Positions 34,466-43,717 of a stretch of 64,000 bases of DNA are shown piece by piece. Below the pieces are notes generated by a model. That model saw only the letters and a program-made list of their open reading frames with translations, had not been told where the DNA came from and ran no database searches. Both the position numbers and the translations under genes were made by a program. Location: NCBI RefSeq assembly GCF_020515625.1, contig NZ_JAIWPJ010000001.1, positions 1,984,001-2,048,000 of the forward strand, given 5' to 3'. Position 1 is the first letter of the stretch. Every line of letters begins with the position of its first letter. The stretch is from Natrinema amylolyticum (GTDB taxonomy: Archaea; Halobacteriota; Halobacteria; Halobacteriales; Natrialbaceae).

Positions 34466-34837
34466 TCAGCGGCTGACCGCCGCGCCGACGATACCGGCGA
34501 CCGCGCTCTCGAGGGCCATAACCAGCGAGACGGCGACGGCGAGCGCGAAGATACCGATCCCAGCGGCGCCGGAGACCGCACCTCCGACGGGACCGAGCGC
34601 GAGGCCGGCAACGCCGACCGCCACGCCGATGAGCAGTCCGCCGATGATCCCGCCGAGCGCGCCGGCGAGTAGGCCGTGCCAGAAACCGCTTCCCAGGCCG
34701 CCACCGGCCATGTAGCCCGCGACGAAGCCGCCGATCAGTCCCGCCGCGATCTGGCCGATCCCCGGGAGGGCGAGACCGACGATGCCGAGGACGGTCGCGA
34801 CGACGAATCCGACGAAGACCGCGCGCCAGTTTGTCAT
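34466..34837 (-). CDS. Small Gly-rich membrane protein, DUF5518-like
   Basis: 123 residues with four hydrophobic segments, Gly/Ala-rich: AVFVGFVVATVLGIVGLALP, GLIGGFVAGYMAGGG, GGIIGGLLIGVAVGVAGLAL and IFALAVAVSLVMALES. It matches the common haloarchaeal DUF5518 layout; function unknown. It converges on the DUF326 gene and is divergent from the NOG1-type GTPase. Confidence 0.82.
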   Translation of the reverse strand: MTNWRAVFVGFVVATVLGIVGLALPGIGQIAAGLIGGFVAGYMAGGGLGSGFWHGLLAGALGGIIGGLLIGVAVGVAGLALGPVGGAVSGAAGIGIFALAVAVSLVMALESAVAGIVGAAVSR

Positions 34838-34960
34838 GCGAGACCGTACGCCGGCGACGGGGATAAGGTCGCGGCGGACACCTGCTACCTGGCGTATCCG
34901 CGACGCGCGCCGACGGGGCCGACGAGACCGCGCACTGACCCCCGGCTCATAACGAACGCC

Positions 34961-34968
34961 CTTTATGA
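34961..34968 (+). promoter_or_regulatory. TATA box of NOG1-type GTPase gene
   Basis: CTTTATGA lies about 27 bp before ATG 34990 and supports that start over GTG 34984. Confidence 0.5.
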
Positions 34969-34989
34969 CCGGGGGCTCTAGCCGTGGAC

Positions 34990-35979
34990 ATGATTTTCGA
35001 AGACCTTCCGACGACGCCCACGTCGGAAGAGCTGATCGACAAAGCGTTTTCGCGGGCGGCGCGGGCCGGCAAGGCCAAGGGCGGCCTCGAGGCCCAGCAG
35101 TCGATGCTCCAGACGGCGGCTAACATCATTTCCGACAACCTCGAGAACGTGGTCACGGCGTGGCCGGACTTCGAGTACGAGGACGACGTGCATCCGTTCT
35201 ACTACGAGTTGGCCGACGCGATCGTCGACGTCGACAAGCTCCGACAGGCGCTATCGGAGGTCATGTGGGCCAGCCGGAAGGCCCGCGAGATCCACGAGGA
35301 GTACCAGCCACGTCTGCGGAAGACCGACGTGGACACGGCGCGAAAGCACCGCAAACAAGCCTTCGCACGGCTCGCGGACATCGTCGAGCAGGTCGACGAC
35401 CACCTGCTGTACATCAACAAGTCGCGCAACGACCTGCGCGACCTGCCCGAGATCAACCCCGACGAGCCGACGATCGTCGTCGCCGGCTACCCCAACGTCG
35501 GCAAGTCCTCGTTCGTCAACGACGTTACTAACGCCCGCGGCGAGACCGCCTCCTACCCCTTCACGACGAAGGGGATCGGCGTCGGCCACTTCGAGCGCGA
35601 TCACATCCGCTACCAGATCGTCGACACCCCCGGCCTGCTCGACCGCCCGCCGCAGGATCGCAACGAGATCGAATCGCAAGCAGTCAGTGCCATCGAGCAC
35701 CTCGCCGACTGCATGCTCGTCATGGTCGACCCCACCGGCGAGTGCGGCTATCCGATCGGCTCGCAACTCGAGCTCCGGGACTCCATCTCGGCTCAGTTCG
35801 AGGACATCCCAGTGCTCACGATCGCGAACAAGGAAGACCGCTTCGAGGACGGTGACCTGACCGAGGCCGTCGCTGCCGACTACACCATGAGCGTCGAGAC
35901 CGGCGCGAACGTCGAGACGGTACTCGACGCCGCCGTCGACGCGATCGATTACGAGCCCGAGTTGCCGTTCGACGGCTAA
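34990..35979 (+). CDS. NOG1-family GTPase
   Basis: 329 residues. An N-terminal helical domain (MIFEDLPTTPTSEELIDKAF; YHPFYYEL-type core; RKHRKQAFARL) precedes the G domain. G1 is GYPNVGKSSF, switch region YPFTTKGIGVGHFE, G3 VDTPGLLDRPP, G4 reads ANKED in place of NKxD, and G5-like MSVETGANVE. The NOG1/Obg-like family takes part in large ribosomal subunit assembly in eukaryotes; the archaeal homologue is assumed to act likewise. It is transcribed alone. Confidence 0.93.
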   Translation: MIFEDLPTTPTSEELIDKAFSRAARAGKAKGGLEAQQSMLQTAANIISDNLENVVTAWPDFEYEDDVHPFYYELADAIVDVDKLRQALSEVMWASRKAREIHEEYQPRLRKTDVDTARKHRKQAFARLADIVEQVDDHLLYINKSRNDLRDLPEINPDEPTIVVAGYPNVGKSSFVNDVTNARGETASYPFTTKGIGVGHFERDHIRYQIVDTPGLLDRPPQDRNEIESQAVSAIEHLADCMLVMVDPTGECGYPIGSQLELRDSISAQFEDIPVLTIANKEDRFEDGDLTEAVAADYTMSVETGANVETVLDAAVDAIDYEPELPFDG

Positions 35980-36056
35980 GCACCGATGCGACACGGCAGC
36001 CGTTACGGTGGACTCGAGACCCGCCGCGACCGAACGCGAGGCCCGCTACCGAGCCG

Positions 36057-36365
36057 ATGAGAGGTCCCGGTCTCCTCTGGCTGCTCCAGACCGCCGCGGG
36101 GATTTCGATGTCGGGGCCGATATTCGTCGTCGGCGTCGAGTACCTCCGGACCGGGCGGATCATCGGTGGCGTCGGCTTTCTGGCGCTCGCCGCGGCCACC
36201 CTCTACTTCCCGACCTATCTCGTCGGCCGGATCGGCGGACCGAGAGCGTGGCTTCGCCGACTCGCTCGTCCCGTGACAGACACCATCGGCGGTGATTCGG
36301 AGCCCGATTCCGATTCTGATACCGAGACCCAGCGCTCGAGCGTTCGCGATCGATTTCGTCGATAG
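36057..36365 (+). CDS. Small two-helix membrane protein, DUF7533-like
   Basis: 102 residues. Two hydrophobic segments (LLWLLQTAAGISMSGPIFVV and GGVGFLALAAATLYFPTYL) are followed by an amphipathic RRLARP stretch and an acidic SDSDT tail. It resembles short haloarchaeal membrane proteins listed as DUF7533, but the match is by layout only. It starts 77 bp after the GTPase gene. Function unknown. Confidence 0.65.
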   Translation: MRGPGLLWLLQTAAGISMSGPIFVVGVEYLRTGRIIGGVGFLALAAATLYFPTYLVGRIGGPRAWLRRLARPVTDTIGGDSEPDSDSDTETQRSSVRDRFRR

Positions 36366-36446
36366 CGGACGAGTAGCGGATGGCGACGTTCGAGAACAGT
36401 CACGCGTGCGGCCCTGACGGGACGAGTACCGCGATACCCCGCCGCA

Positions 36447-37748
36447 CTATTGAGAGCCGCGCTCGACGACTTCGACGTATCTGACCTCGACGTTGACGGA
36501 TCCGTCGGCGTGACGGTTGATCCGCTCGTGGAGGGTATCGGCCAGTTCGGGTGCCGACTGGCCCGGCGGGCCGCCGATCGTCACGACCACCCGCTCCGGA
36601 TTCCGGAACGGGTAGTTGTCGTCCATCACGAGCTGAAACTCGAGGATCTGATAGTCCTCGTACTGCGGCTGTGCGAGGACCGCCTCCACTTCGTCGCGGG
36701 CGTCCTGTTCGAAGTTGCCCGCCTCGTAGGAGGCGTAGGTGATCCCGCCGAGAAACACCGTGAAGACGAGGACCACGACAACGAGGCCGACGATCCGCTG
36801 TCGGAGACGCTGTTCCGTCTCGCCGAGCGAGAACAGGTTTTCCGGCCGATAGCCGGCGTACCACAGCGTCAGCAGGCCGGCGAGGTTGACCGACAGGAGG
36901 TTGACCAGCACCAACACTGTCGCACCGATCGCGGACGTCGGTTGGCCCCACGCGAGCGCGATTCCCGCGACGCCGGCGGGCGGAATCAACGCGGCCGCGA
37001 TCATCACGCCGACGAGCGCGACGGAGGTTCCCGTCGCGATGCTCACGACCCCCGCGACCCCCGCGCCGAGCGCGATCGCGAGCGACAGCAGGTCCGGCGC
37101 GAGCCGCTCGGAGATCTCACCGACGCTCGAGAGGACGAGATCCGGCGGCACGATGTTCAGCGACCGAGCCACCAGCGCGAAGAGCGCCGCCGCCGCGATC
37201 GCGACCACGACGCCGATAATTTGGTAGGTAACGCTCTCGACGAACAGTTCCTCGTCGTCGATCACCGTGCCGACGCTGGCACCCAGCGCCGGCCCGATCA
37301 GCGGTGCGATCACCATCGATCCGACGACGACCGCCGGCGAGTCCAACAGAAGTCCCGCGGTCGCGACGATGGCGCTGATGACAGTCATCACCACGTAGAC
37401 GGGGAAGCTCGGCGTCAAGTCGTCGGCCTCGGCCTGCAGTTCCTGACGCGAAATCCGGTCGGATCCGACGTCGTTTTTCTCGTACTCCTCGCGCAGCGCC
37501 TGAAACCGGCGGGAGACGACCGTCTCCGCATCGACGACGACGGTGTAGGCGTCCTCGTCGATCCCCGCGTTCTGGAGTTCGTCGAGGATCGGTTCGACGG
37601 CCGCGTCCGGTAGCGGGAAGTAGACGACCGCCGTGTACTGCCGACTCCTCGTTTCGTCGGTCACGACGTAGTCGATCTCCCGTCCATCGAGCACGTCGAA
37701 GATCGTCTCCCGATTCCCGGTCGGGACCGTCAGCTGTACGAGCCGCAC
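36447..37748 (-). CDS. DUF389 (TIGR00341) family membrane protein
   Basis: 433 residues from GTG 37748. An N-terminal ACT-like soluble domain (MRLVQLTVPTGNRETIFDVL; DEDAYTVVVDAETVVSRRFQ) precedes a membrane core of about 8 helices. The family motif reads SPAVVVGSMVIAPLIGPALG, followed by IAAALIPPAGVAGIALAWGQ. The C-terminal soluble domain ends RINRHADGSVNVEVRYVEVV. DUF389 proteins are widespread and uncharacterised; the paired helical repeats hint at a transporter. Divergent from the next gene. Confidence 0.92.
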   Translation of the reverse strand: MRLVQLTVPTGNRETIFDVLDGREIDYVVTDETRSRQYTAVVYFPLPDAAVEPILDELQNAGIDEDAYTVVVDAETVVSRRFQALREEYEKNDVGSDRISRQELQAEADDLTPSFPVYVVMTVISAIVATAGLLLDSPAVVVGSMVIAPLIGPALGASVGTVIDDEELFVESVTYQIIGVVVAIAAAALFALVARSLNIVPPDLVLSSVGEISERLAPDLLSLAIALGAGVAGVVSIATGTSVALVGVMIAAALIPPAGVAGIALAWGQPTSAIGATVLVLVNLLSVNLAGLLTLWYAGYRPENLFSLGETEQRLRQRIVGLVVVVLVFTVFLGGITYASYEAGNFEQDARDEVEAVLAQPQYEDYQILEFQLVMDDNYPFRNPERVVVTIGGPPGQSAPELADTLHERINRHADGSVNVEVRYVEVVERGSQ

Positions 37749-37876
37749 GTGTCGGACTGAGACACCCCTGGGTCATAACTCCGGGGCATTCGAACCCACG
37801 TGAGCGGCCCGTACTGGCTCGAGCGACGGATCGTCTCTCGCGCCACCTTCTTGTATCAAGGCGATAACGGACGAGT

Positions 37877-38350
37877 ATGAAGCGACGGGGCGCCTCGCTG
37901 CTGGGCGTCGTCATGCTGGGACTGGTCAGTACATATCTCGCCGTCTTCGGTCCGAGCGTGCTCACCGGTCCGCTCGAGAGCGCGTTCCTCGCCGGCTTCG
38001 TCCTCTCGGCGATCCTGCTGATCGTCGGCGGACTCGTCGACTCGATTGCGGTCGGCAAGCGACGCCTCGAGTGGAACGTCCTCGTCGGCATCGGAGACGT
38101 CATCCTCGCGGCCGTCGTCGCGCTCTCGGCGGTCCGATCCGTGCTCGTCACCGATGACACGACATCGTGGCTCGTCGCCGCGGCGATGGTCGTCGGCTGT
38201 ACGTCGCTGGCCTGGTTCGGCGTCCAGATCGCCCGCGACAGTCGCCACGTCGATCTCGAGGCGACGCCTTCGAGCCGTCGGCTCGTCGCCATCGCTCTCC
38301 TCGTCGCGGTTTCGTTCGGAATCGGGCTGTTCGTCGCGACGAGCGTGTAG
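37877..38350 (+). CDS. Integral membrane protein, unrecognised
   Basis: 157 residues with five hydrophobic segments: LLGVVMLGLVSTYLAVF, AFLAGFVLSAILLIVGGLVD, VLVGIGDVILAAVVALSAV, WLVAAAMVVGCTSLAWFGV and LVAIALLVAVSFGIGLFVA. Short charged loops join them and there are no known motifs. I do not recognise a family. It sits between a divergent DUF389 gene and engB on the same strand, with a 97-bp gap before engB that holds engB's own promoter. Confidence 0.7.
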   Translation: MKRRGASLLGVVMLGLVSTYLAVFGPSVLTGPLESAFLAGFVLSAILLIVGGLVDSIAVGKRRLEWNVLVGIGDVILAAVVALSAVRSVLVTDDTTSWLVAAAMVVGCTSLAWFGVQIARDSRHVDLEATPSSRRLVAIALLVAVSFGIGLFVATSV

Positions 38351-38415
38351 CGTCGCAGTGCGATAGTGGCCGACGACTCGAGTGGCCAGCCACCGCAGCC
38401 GGCTGCCGTTACAAT

Positions 38416-38425
38416 GCGTATAAAG
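38416..38425 (+). promoter_or_regulatory. TATA box of engB
   Basis: GCGTATAAAG lies about 27 bp before ATG 38448. A short palindrome CGGTCGACCG (38428-38437) follows it. Confidence 0.5.
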
Positions 38426-38447
38426 GTCGGTCGACCGTACACCGTCT

Positions 38448-39071
38448 ATGATCGATTTCGATACGCGGCCCAATCGAGACGCCGAAGTGGCGCTCGTCGG
38501 CCGTTCGAACGTGGGCAAGTCCACGCTCATGCGCGAGCTGACCGGCCACAGCTTCGATACCGGCGGCAAACCCGGCGTCACCCGCTCGCCCAACCACTAC
38601 GACTGGGCACCCGAAGACTTCGTCATCACCGACCTCCCCGGCTTCGGCTTCATGAGCGGCGTCAACGAGGACCTCCGCGAGGAGATCAAGACCGAGATCG
38701 TCCACTATCTCGAGGAGTACGCCGACAACATCCTCGTCGCCATCCTCGTCGTCGACGGCAAGAGCGTCATCGACATCATCGACCGCCACTCCGGCCCCGA
38801 CAAGATCCCCTACGACGTCGAGATGTTCCACTTCCTGCGGGACCTCGACGTGCCGACGGTCGTCGCCGTCAACAAGATGGACAAGGTCGACGACGAGGAC
38901 GAGCGACTCGACGCCCTCTGTGACCGCCTCGGCCTCTACCCGCCCTGGAAGCAGTGGCAAGACACCATCGCCCCCATCAGCGCCAAAAAGAGCCAACTCG
39001 AGCCGCTCAACGAGGCCGTTCGGAGCCATCTGCACGAGCAGGAGCGCGACGACCTGTTCAAGTTCTTCTAG
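38448..39071 (+). CDS. engB: GTP-binding protein EngB
   Basis: 207 residues. The TRAFAC-class GTPase shows G1 [10 protein letters not shown]2 region [14 protein letters not shown]3 DLPGFGFM, G4 NKMDKV and G5 ISAKK. In bacteria EngB (YihA/YsxC) assists large-subunit assembly; the haloarchaeal version is presumed similar. The TATA box 27 bp upstream fixes the ATG. It is followed by the hairpin-rich intergenic region. Confidence 0.95.
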   Translation: MIDFDTRPNRDAEVALVGRSNVGKSTLMRELTGHSFDTGGKPGVTRSPNHYDWAPEDFVITDLPGFGFMSGVNEDLREEIKTEIVHYLEEYADNILVAILVVDGKSVIDIIDRHSGPDKIPYDVEMFHFLRDLDVPTVVAVNKMDKVDDEDERLDALCDRLGLYPPWKQWQDTIAPISAKKSQLEPLNEAVRSHLHEQERDDLFKFF

Positions 39072-39473
39072 AACCGAACTTTTGCGCTGCGGGCGCGGCA
39101 AAGCCGCGCCCTCGGCAAAATCTCGAGAGAGCGCGCAGCGCTCTTTTGGACTGGGCGATTCCTTCGGAATCGCTTGCAGTCGGCGCGAAGCGCCGACGAC
39201 CTCGCGGGATCTTTGATCCCGCTCAGTTTCGATCAAAAGCACTCCTCCCTCCGTTCGTTCCTTTCAGTCACTCACATCAGTCGTCGGCCCGCTCGCTCCC
39301 TCCGGTCGCTCGCGGTGAGTGTCGGGTAAGCGCCTGCCCTTCCCCGCTGAGCGGAAGCTCGCTTCCGCGATGTTCGGAAGAGCTTGCTCTTCCGTAGGGT
39401 TGCACGACTCTCGTGGTACTCGAGTCGCGCGCCCGGCCATCGAATCGGATCGGAATCGAATTTTCGACGCTAC
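39072..39473. other. Gene-free stretch with seven perfect short hairpins
   Basis: No coding gene is seen in these 402 bp. The first 323 bp hold perfect inverted repeats with 7-9 bp stems and 2-3 nt loops at 39091-39111, 39128-39144, 39155-39173, 39179-39197, 39204-39222, 39351-39368 and 39375-39394. Loops read AAA, GCA, TTC, GAA, TTT, TC and TT. The first five follow one another with 5-17 bp spacing. Similar hairpin runs downstream of genes are familiar in haloarchaea from general experience; they may end transcripts or stabilise 3' ends. Confidence 0.8.
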
Positions 39474-39998
39474 TCAGTCAGCGTCCAGCCGCTTTCGCAT
39501 CCGCAGACACTCGAGGGGCACGCCGTCCTGCATCTCGAGGGCGACCGTCTCGACGCCCTCGTACCCCTGTCGGCGGTAGAAGTCGATCGCGTTTCTGGAC
39601 GACGTCAGGGCGAGGCGCTCGAGGCCAGCATCGCGGGCGGCCGTCTCGAGCGCCGCGAGGATCGCGCGGCCGACGCCCTCGCGAGCGTGGTCGGGGTGGA
39701 CGTAGACGGCACCGATCCTGCCGGTCGACTCGTCCTCGCGGTCGCTCGGCTCGAGATCGAGCAGGCCGAAGCCGGCGATCCGGTCGTCGGCCTCGCGTTC
39801 GGCGACCACGATCCGGTAGCCGGGCTCCGCCAGCGGATACCGCTCGGGGTGGACGTTCGCGAGCCACGCGCGGATCTGTCGATCGTCGTACGCCTCGCCC
39901 CCGAGTTCGCGGGCCGAAGCGGTGTGAACGTCGGCGATGGCGTCGGCGTCCGCCGGCGTCGCCTCCCGGACGGAAACGGGCTCTCGAGTCGGTGACAC
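39474..39998 (-). CDS. GNAT family N-acetyltransferase
   Basis: 174 residues from GTG 39998, directly after the dehydrogenase stop. The GNAT fold shows VREATPADADAIADVHTAS at the start, then YRIVVAEREADDRIAGFGLL, IGAVYVHPDHAREGVGRAIL (acetyl-CoA pyrophosphate loop) and LALTSSRNAIDFYRRQGYEG. The substrate is unknown. ATG choices further upstream run into the dehydrogenase gene and give Arg-rich sequence. Translational coupling with the dehydrogenase suggests one transcript. Confidence 0.88.
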   Translation of the reverse strand: MSPTREPVSVREATPADADAIADVHTASARELGGEAYDDRQIRAWLANVHPERYPLAEPGYRIVVAEREADDRIAGFGLLDLEPSDREDESTGRIGAVYVHPDHAREGVGRAILAALETAARDAGLERLALTSSRNAIDFYRRQGYEGVETVALEMQDGVPLECLRMRKRLDAD

Positions 39999-40000
39999 CG

Positions 40001-40930
40001 TCAAACGACGCGGTTGTGGAACTCTTCGCCGACCGCGAGTCGGTCGACGTTCTCGCGGACGATCTCGCCCACGTCTCGGAAGTAATCGCGGGTGTACGCG
40101 GCGCAGTGGGGCGAGATAATGACCTCGTCCATCCCCCACAGCGGCGAGTCTTCGGGAAGGGGCTCCTCCTCGAAGACGTCCAGCGCCGCCCCCGCGAGCG
40201 CGTCGGCCTCGAGCGCGTCGATCAGCGCCGGTTCGTCGACGACCGGCCCGCGGGCGACGTTGACGAAGTAGGCGTCGTCGCGCATCGCGTCGAACGCCTC
40301 GGCATCGAAGAGGCGGCGCGTCTCGTCGGTCAGCGGCACGGTGACGATCACGAACTCGGCGTCACCGATCGCCTCGAACAGCCGGTCGTTCGCGTAAATC
40401 TCGTCGAAGCCCGGGACGGGATCGCCGGAGCGGCGGACCCCCGTCACGCGAACGCCGAGCCCGCCGAGGGTCTCCGCGACGCCGCGTCCGAGCGTGCCGG
40501 TGCCGACGACGCAGGCCGTCGAGCCCGGGAGCGTAAACGCTTCGTCCCACTCGGGGCGCTCCCACCGGCGCTCCTGCTGGTTCGCGACGTGGTCGTGGAG
40601 TCGCCGAGCGAACATTAGCAGGTAACCGGCGACCGTCTCGCCGACGGTTCGATCGTGGATCCCCGTGCTGTTCGTGAGGATCACGTCCTCGGCCTCGAAC
40701 GCGTCGAACGGGAACCGGTCGACCCCGGCCTGGATCGAGTGAACCCAGTCCACTGCGAGGAAGGCCTCCCGGTGCTCCAGGGTGACGACCGCGTCGCAGG
40801 ACGCGATCTCGTCGTCACCGATCACCGCGACCTCGATCGGCAGGTCTGCGAGATAGTCTGCCAGCTCCCCCGGCGGAAACACCGCGTCGACTGACTCATG
40901 GACGCCGAGTCGCTCGAGTTCGAATCCCAT
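40001..40930 (-). CDS. D-2-hydroxyacid dehydrogenase
   Basis: 309 residues. The NAD-binding fold is seen in VVGTGTLGRGVAETLGGLGV. The catalytic residues lie in NVARGPVVDEPAL (Arg), DVFEEEPLP (Glu) and IISPHCAAYT (His), the family's R-E-H triad. It interconverts a 2-keto acid and a D-2-hydroxy acid with NAD(P)H; haloarchaeal relatives of this type are described as D-2-hydroxyacid dehydrogenases of broad specificity. The substrate cannot be told from sequence. It begins a two-gene unit with the GNAT gene. Confidence 0.93.
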   Translation of the reverse strand: MGFELERLGVHESVDAVFPPGELADYLADLPIEVAVIGDDEIASCDAVVTLEHREAFLAVDWVHSIQAGVDRFPFDAFEAEDVILTNSTGIHDRTVGETVAGYLLMFARRLHDHVANQQERRWERPEWDEAFTLPGSTACVVGTGTLGRGVAETLGGLGVRVTGVRRSGDPVPGFDEIYANDRLFEAIGDAEFVIVTVPLTDETRRLFDAEAFDAMRDDAYFVNVARGPVVDEPALIDALEADALAGAALDVFEEEPLPEDSPLWGMDEVIISPHCAAYTRDYFRDVGEIVRENVDRLAVGEEFHNRVV

Positions 40931-41357
40931 GAGCGTCGCTATGCGCGAACCAAGGTTGAAGGTTTGCCCGTTCGAACCGAATTCGACGCGCGATCGACGC
41001 TTCCGGTCTCGAGAACAGCGAGGCCTCCGGGGCGATCTCGACCGGCGCTCGAACCGCTTTGCGTCACGGGTCCACGCGACGGATGCAGAGCGGCACGGCT
41101 ACGGGCTATAGAACGATGGTGGCTCAGTGAAAGGTTTCATCACACGGGGCTAAGCGGGGGTAACTCTCGTCATCGCCACCGTGTCGGCGTATGCGGGTCC
41201 CACGCAAAAACCCCACGAACCGGCCGACTCCCTCGCCGTCCGCGCTCGAATACGCGAAGCATAGGTGCATTTTTAGTATCATTTCTTCAAATACATTCGT
41301 ATGAACGATGATGGAAATTAGTCTCGAGTCCCGCTCGAGCGACGGATCGGGCGAACG
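40931..41357. other. Intergenic stretch before signal peptidase gene
   Basis: No gene is seen in these 427 bp on either strand; the short frames are Arg-rich. The last 100 bp are AT-rich, with TTTTTAGTATC near 41270 and AAATACATTC near 41290 as possible promoter elements for the signal peptidase gene. Divergent genes flank it. Confidence 0.6.
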
Positions 41358-42119
41358 ATGACGGACACCGGCGCTGACGGGTCGCCGGACGGTCCCGAAC
41401 GCACCGAGGCCAGTGCCCGCACGGGCACGGACGATGAGGGGAGCGGACCCGTTCGCGGGGTTTCGAACAGCGACGACGAGATTGCCGTCCTCGTTCGGGA
41501 CGTCGCGATCGTCGTCGCGGTCGTCGCGACGGTCAGCATCGGTCTCTTCGCGGTCAGCGGCGTCTGGCCGCCGTTCGTCGCCGTCGAAAGCGGGAGCATG
41601 GAGCCGAACATGCAGAAGGGAGACATGATCTTCCTCGTCCAAGCGGACCGATTCGTCGGCGACGGCTCGGTCGCGGGGACGGGTATCGTGCCTACCGAAC
41701 ACAGTCGAGCGACCGGTCACGAGCGGTTCGGGGGAGCCGGCGACGTGATCGTGTACGCGCCGGACGGAAATCCGGCGGCGACACCGATCATCCATCGCGC
41801 CCGCTTTCGGGTCGAAGCGGGCGAAAACTGGGTGAGGAACGATGCCGATCCGGCGTACACGGGCGGTCGCTCCTGTGCGGAGATTCGGTCCTGTCCGGCG
41901 CCCCACGACGGGTTCATCACGAAAGGCGACGCGAACGACACCTACGATCAGCTCGACGGCGAGCCGGAAACGACCGTCGTTCGCCCCGACTGGATCGTGG
42001 GCAAAGCAGTGGTCCGGATCCCCTGGCTCGGCAATATCCGTCTCCTGTTCGATTCGATACTCGGTGCCGGCACCCTCGGCCTCTTCGCGACCGCGGGTCG
42101 GAGTGAGCGGTCCGGATGA
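41358..42119 (+). CDS. Signal peptidase I, archaeal (Sec11-like)
   Basis: 253 residues, membrane serine protease of family S26B that removes signal peptides from exported proteins. An acidic N-terminal tail is followed by one membrane helix (RDVAIVVAVVATVSIGLFAV). The catalytic serine lies in AVESGSMEPNM. PIIHRARF supplies His in place of the bacterial lysine. FITKGDANDTYD supplies Asp, giving the Ser-His-Asp set of archaeal enzymes. A long insert between the Ser and His boxes is common in haloarchaea. A second hydrophobic segment lies near the C-terminus. Confidence 0.93.
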   Translation: MTDTGADGSPDGPERTEASARTGTDDEGSGPVRGVSNSDDEIAVLVRDVAIVVAVVATVSIGLFAVSGVWPPFVAVESGSMEPNMQKGDMIFLVQADRFVGDGSVAGTGIVPTEHSRATGHERFGGAGDVIVYAPDGNPAATPIIHRARFRVEAGENWVRNDADPAYTGGRSCAEIRSCPAPHDGFITKGDANDTYDQLDGEPETTVVRPDWIVGKAVVRIPWLGNIRLLFDSILGAGTLGLFATAGRSERSG

Positions 42120-42147
42120 GGACAGCACGACCGTCGTCTCCCGAAAG

Positions 42148-43542
42148 TCACGGCGCGCGCCAGGTCTCGAGCCCGCGAAACTCTTCGGCCACCCTCTCGA
42201 TTTCGCTGGGCTCGAGCGCCCCTCGCTCGGTCACGATTTCGGTCACGCAGTCGGCGGGCGTCACGTCGAACGTCGGATTCGCCACGTCGATCGGCGCGTC
42301 GCCGTCGTACACCGCGGACCGCTCGCCGGACTCGAGATTCACGTCCTCCCGAGTCGAGACCTTGTCCGTCGCCGCGACGACGGACACCGGAATGCCCTCG
42401 CGGTCGGCGGCGACGGCCAGCGCGCGCGTCCCCGTCTTGTTCACCACGGAGCCGTCGGGGCGGACGGTGTCCGCGCCGACCACTGCCTGATCGATGTCTT
42501 CGCGTGCGAGCACGTGCGCGATCGCAGCGTCAGTGTGGACCGTCACCGTGCTGGCGGTCGTCTCGGCCAGTCGCTCCGCGACGCCGATTCCCTCGCGAGC
42601 GGGCCGGGACTCGGCGACGAACGCGCGCGACGGCTCGGCCGTCTCGAGCGCCTCGAGTACGGTCCCAGATCGCGAGAGCGTCGCGACGCTGCCCTCGAGG
42701 CGGTCGCTCGCGGTCGCCGCGGCGTCCGCGTCGGCGGACAGCGCGCGGTCGACGTTCGACAGCGCCGACTCGAGGACGGCCGGCGCACCGGCCCGCTCGG
42801 CGTCCCGATCCCGGTCGTCGGCGTCGGCCATCGCTCGATTGACCCGATTCCGGAGGACGGCCATCGACGGCCGCGCCTCGAGCAACCGGCCGGCGAGTTC
42901 GGTGAGTTCGTCCCACTCCGCCGCCGGATCGACACCGGGCTCACGGGCACCCCGTTCGCCGTCTCGCGGCGACGGTGTCGCCTCGCCTTCCGCTCGCTCC
43001 GCGACGAGCAGCCCCGCTCGATCGCGAAGCACCTCGAGCGCGCGCACGGACAGGTATGCGGCCCCGTGCTCGCCGTCGGCCGCGATCGACCGGACCGTCG
43101 GCGCGACGCGCTCGTAGGCGGTCCACAGTTCGGGTACCGTCTCGCGGTCGTCCCCGACGCCCTCGAGCGACTCAGTAGGGGCAACCCACTCGAACTCGTC
43201 GTGTTCCTCGCTCAGTTCGATCTCGCGGGTCTCGCAGTCGAACAGGTACGGATGGACGGTCCACTCGCGCTCGAGGTCGGGATCCGCGAACTCGACCGGG
43301 CGACCGGAGCGGACCAGCGAGACAGCGTCGTCCTCGAGGCCGGTCTCCTCGCGAATCTCGGCGCGGACCTGCTCGTCGGGGCGGCCCTCCGCGAAGCCGG
43401 AGACGCCGCCCCACTGGCCCGCATAGGTGCCGACCTCGTCGCTCCGTCGCAGCAGCAGAACGTCGCCACGATGACGGAGAAAAGCGGTGACGACGTGGTT
43501 CGAATCGTCGGTGTCGGCGTCGGCATCGGTATTGGCGCACAT
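42148..43542 (-). CDS. Nudix hydrolase fused to eIF-2B/R15P-isomerase-like domain
   Basis: 464 residues. The N-terminal Nudix domain (about 15-150) has GGVSGFAEGRPDEQVRAEIR followed by EETGL: the metal-binding glutamates are kept, the spacing of the box is slightly shortened. After an Ala/Asp-rich linker, the C-terminal domain (about 220-460) is eIF-2B alpha-like: VHTDAAIAHVL, QAVVGADTVRPDGSVVNKTG and VVAATDKVSTREDV. This fold is used by ribose-1,5-bisphosphate isomerases of the archaeal AMP pathway. ATG 43542 (MCANTDADAD) is preferred to one 39 codons upstream. Nucleotide or sugar-phosphate salvage is a reasonable guess. Confidence 0.87.
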   Translation of the reverse strand: MCANTDADADTDDSNHVVTAFLRHRGDVLLLRRSDEVGTYAGQWGGVSGFAEGRPDEQVRAEIREETGLEDDAVSLVRSGRPVEFADPDLEREWTVHPYLFDCETREIELSEEHDEFEWVAPTESLEGVGDDRETVPELWTAYERVAPTVRSIAADGEHGAAYLSVRALEVLRDRAGLLVAERAEGEATPSPRDGERGAREPGVDPAAEWDELTELAGRLLEARPSMAVLRNRVNRAMADADDRDRDAERAGAPAVLESALSNVDRALSADADAAATASDRLEGSVATLSRSGTVLEALETAEPSRAFVAESRPAREGIGVAERLAETTASTVTVHTDAAIAHVLAREDIDQAVVGADTVRPDGSVVNKTGTRALAVAADREGIPVSVVAATDKVSTREDVNLESGERSAVYDGDAPIDVANPTFDVTPADCVTEIVTERGALEPSEIERVAEEFRGLETWRAP

Positions 43543-43717
43543 ACGAGAGTCGAACGGGAACGCGAGAGGTGTCGTTTTCGGACCCGTTCGTCCGCGGGAC
43601 GGTGCCGGAAACGGACAGCACGGGCTGTCTCGGTCCGACGACGGGGAACTCGAGTGCACGGTCGCCGGATACCGCTACTGCGCTACGGTTTTCGACCTCG
43701 AGATGCTACGCTCCCCT

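Noticed and set aside
39091-39394. Hairpin string as a CRISPR array
   Set aside because: The repeats differ from each other in sequence and there are no equal-length spacers.
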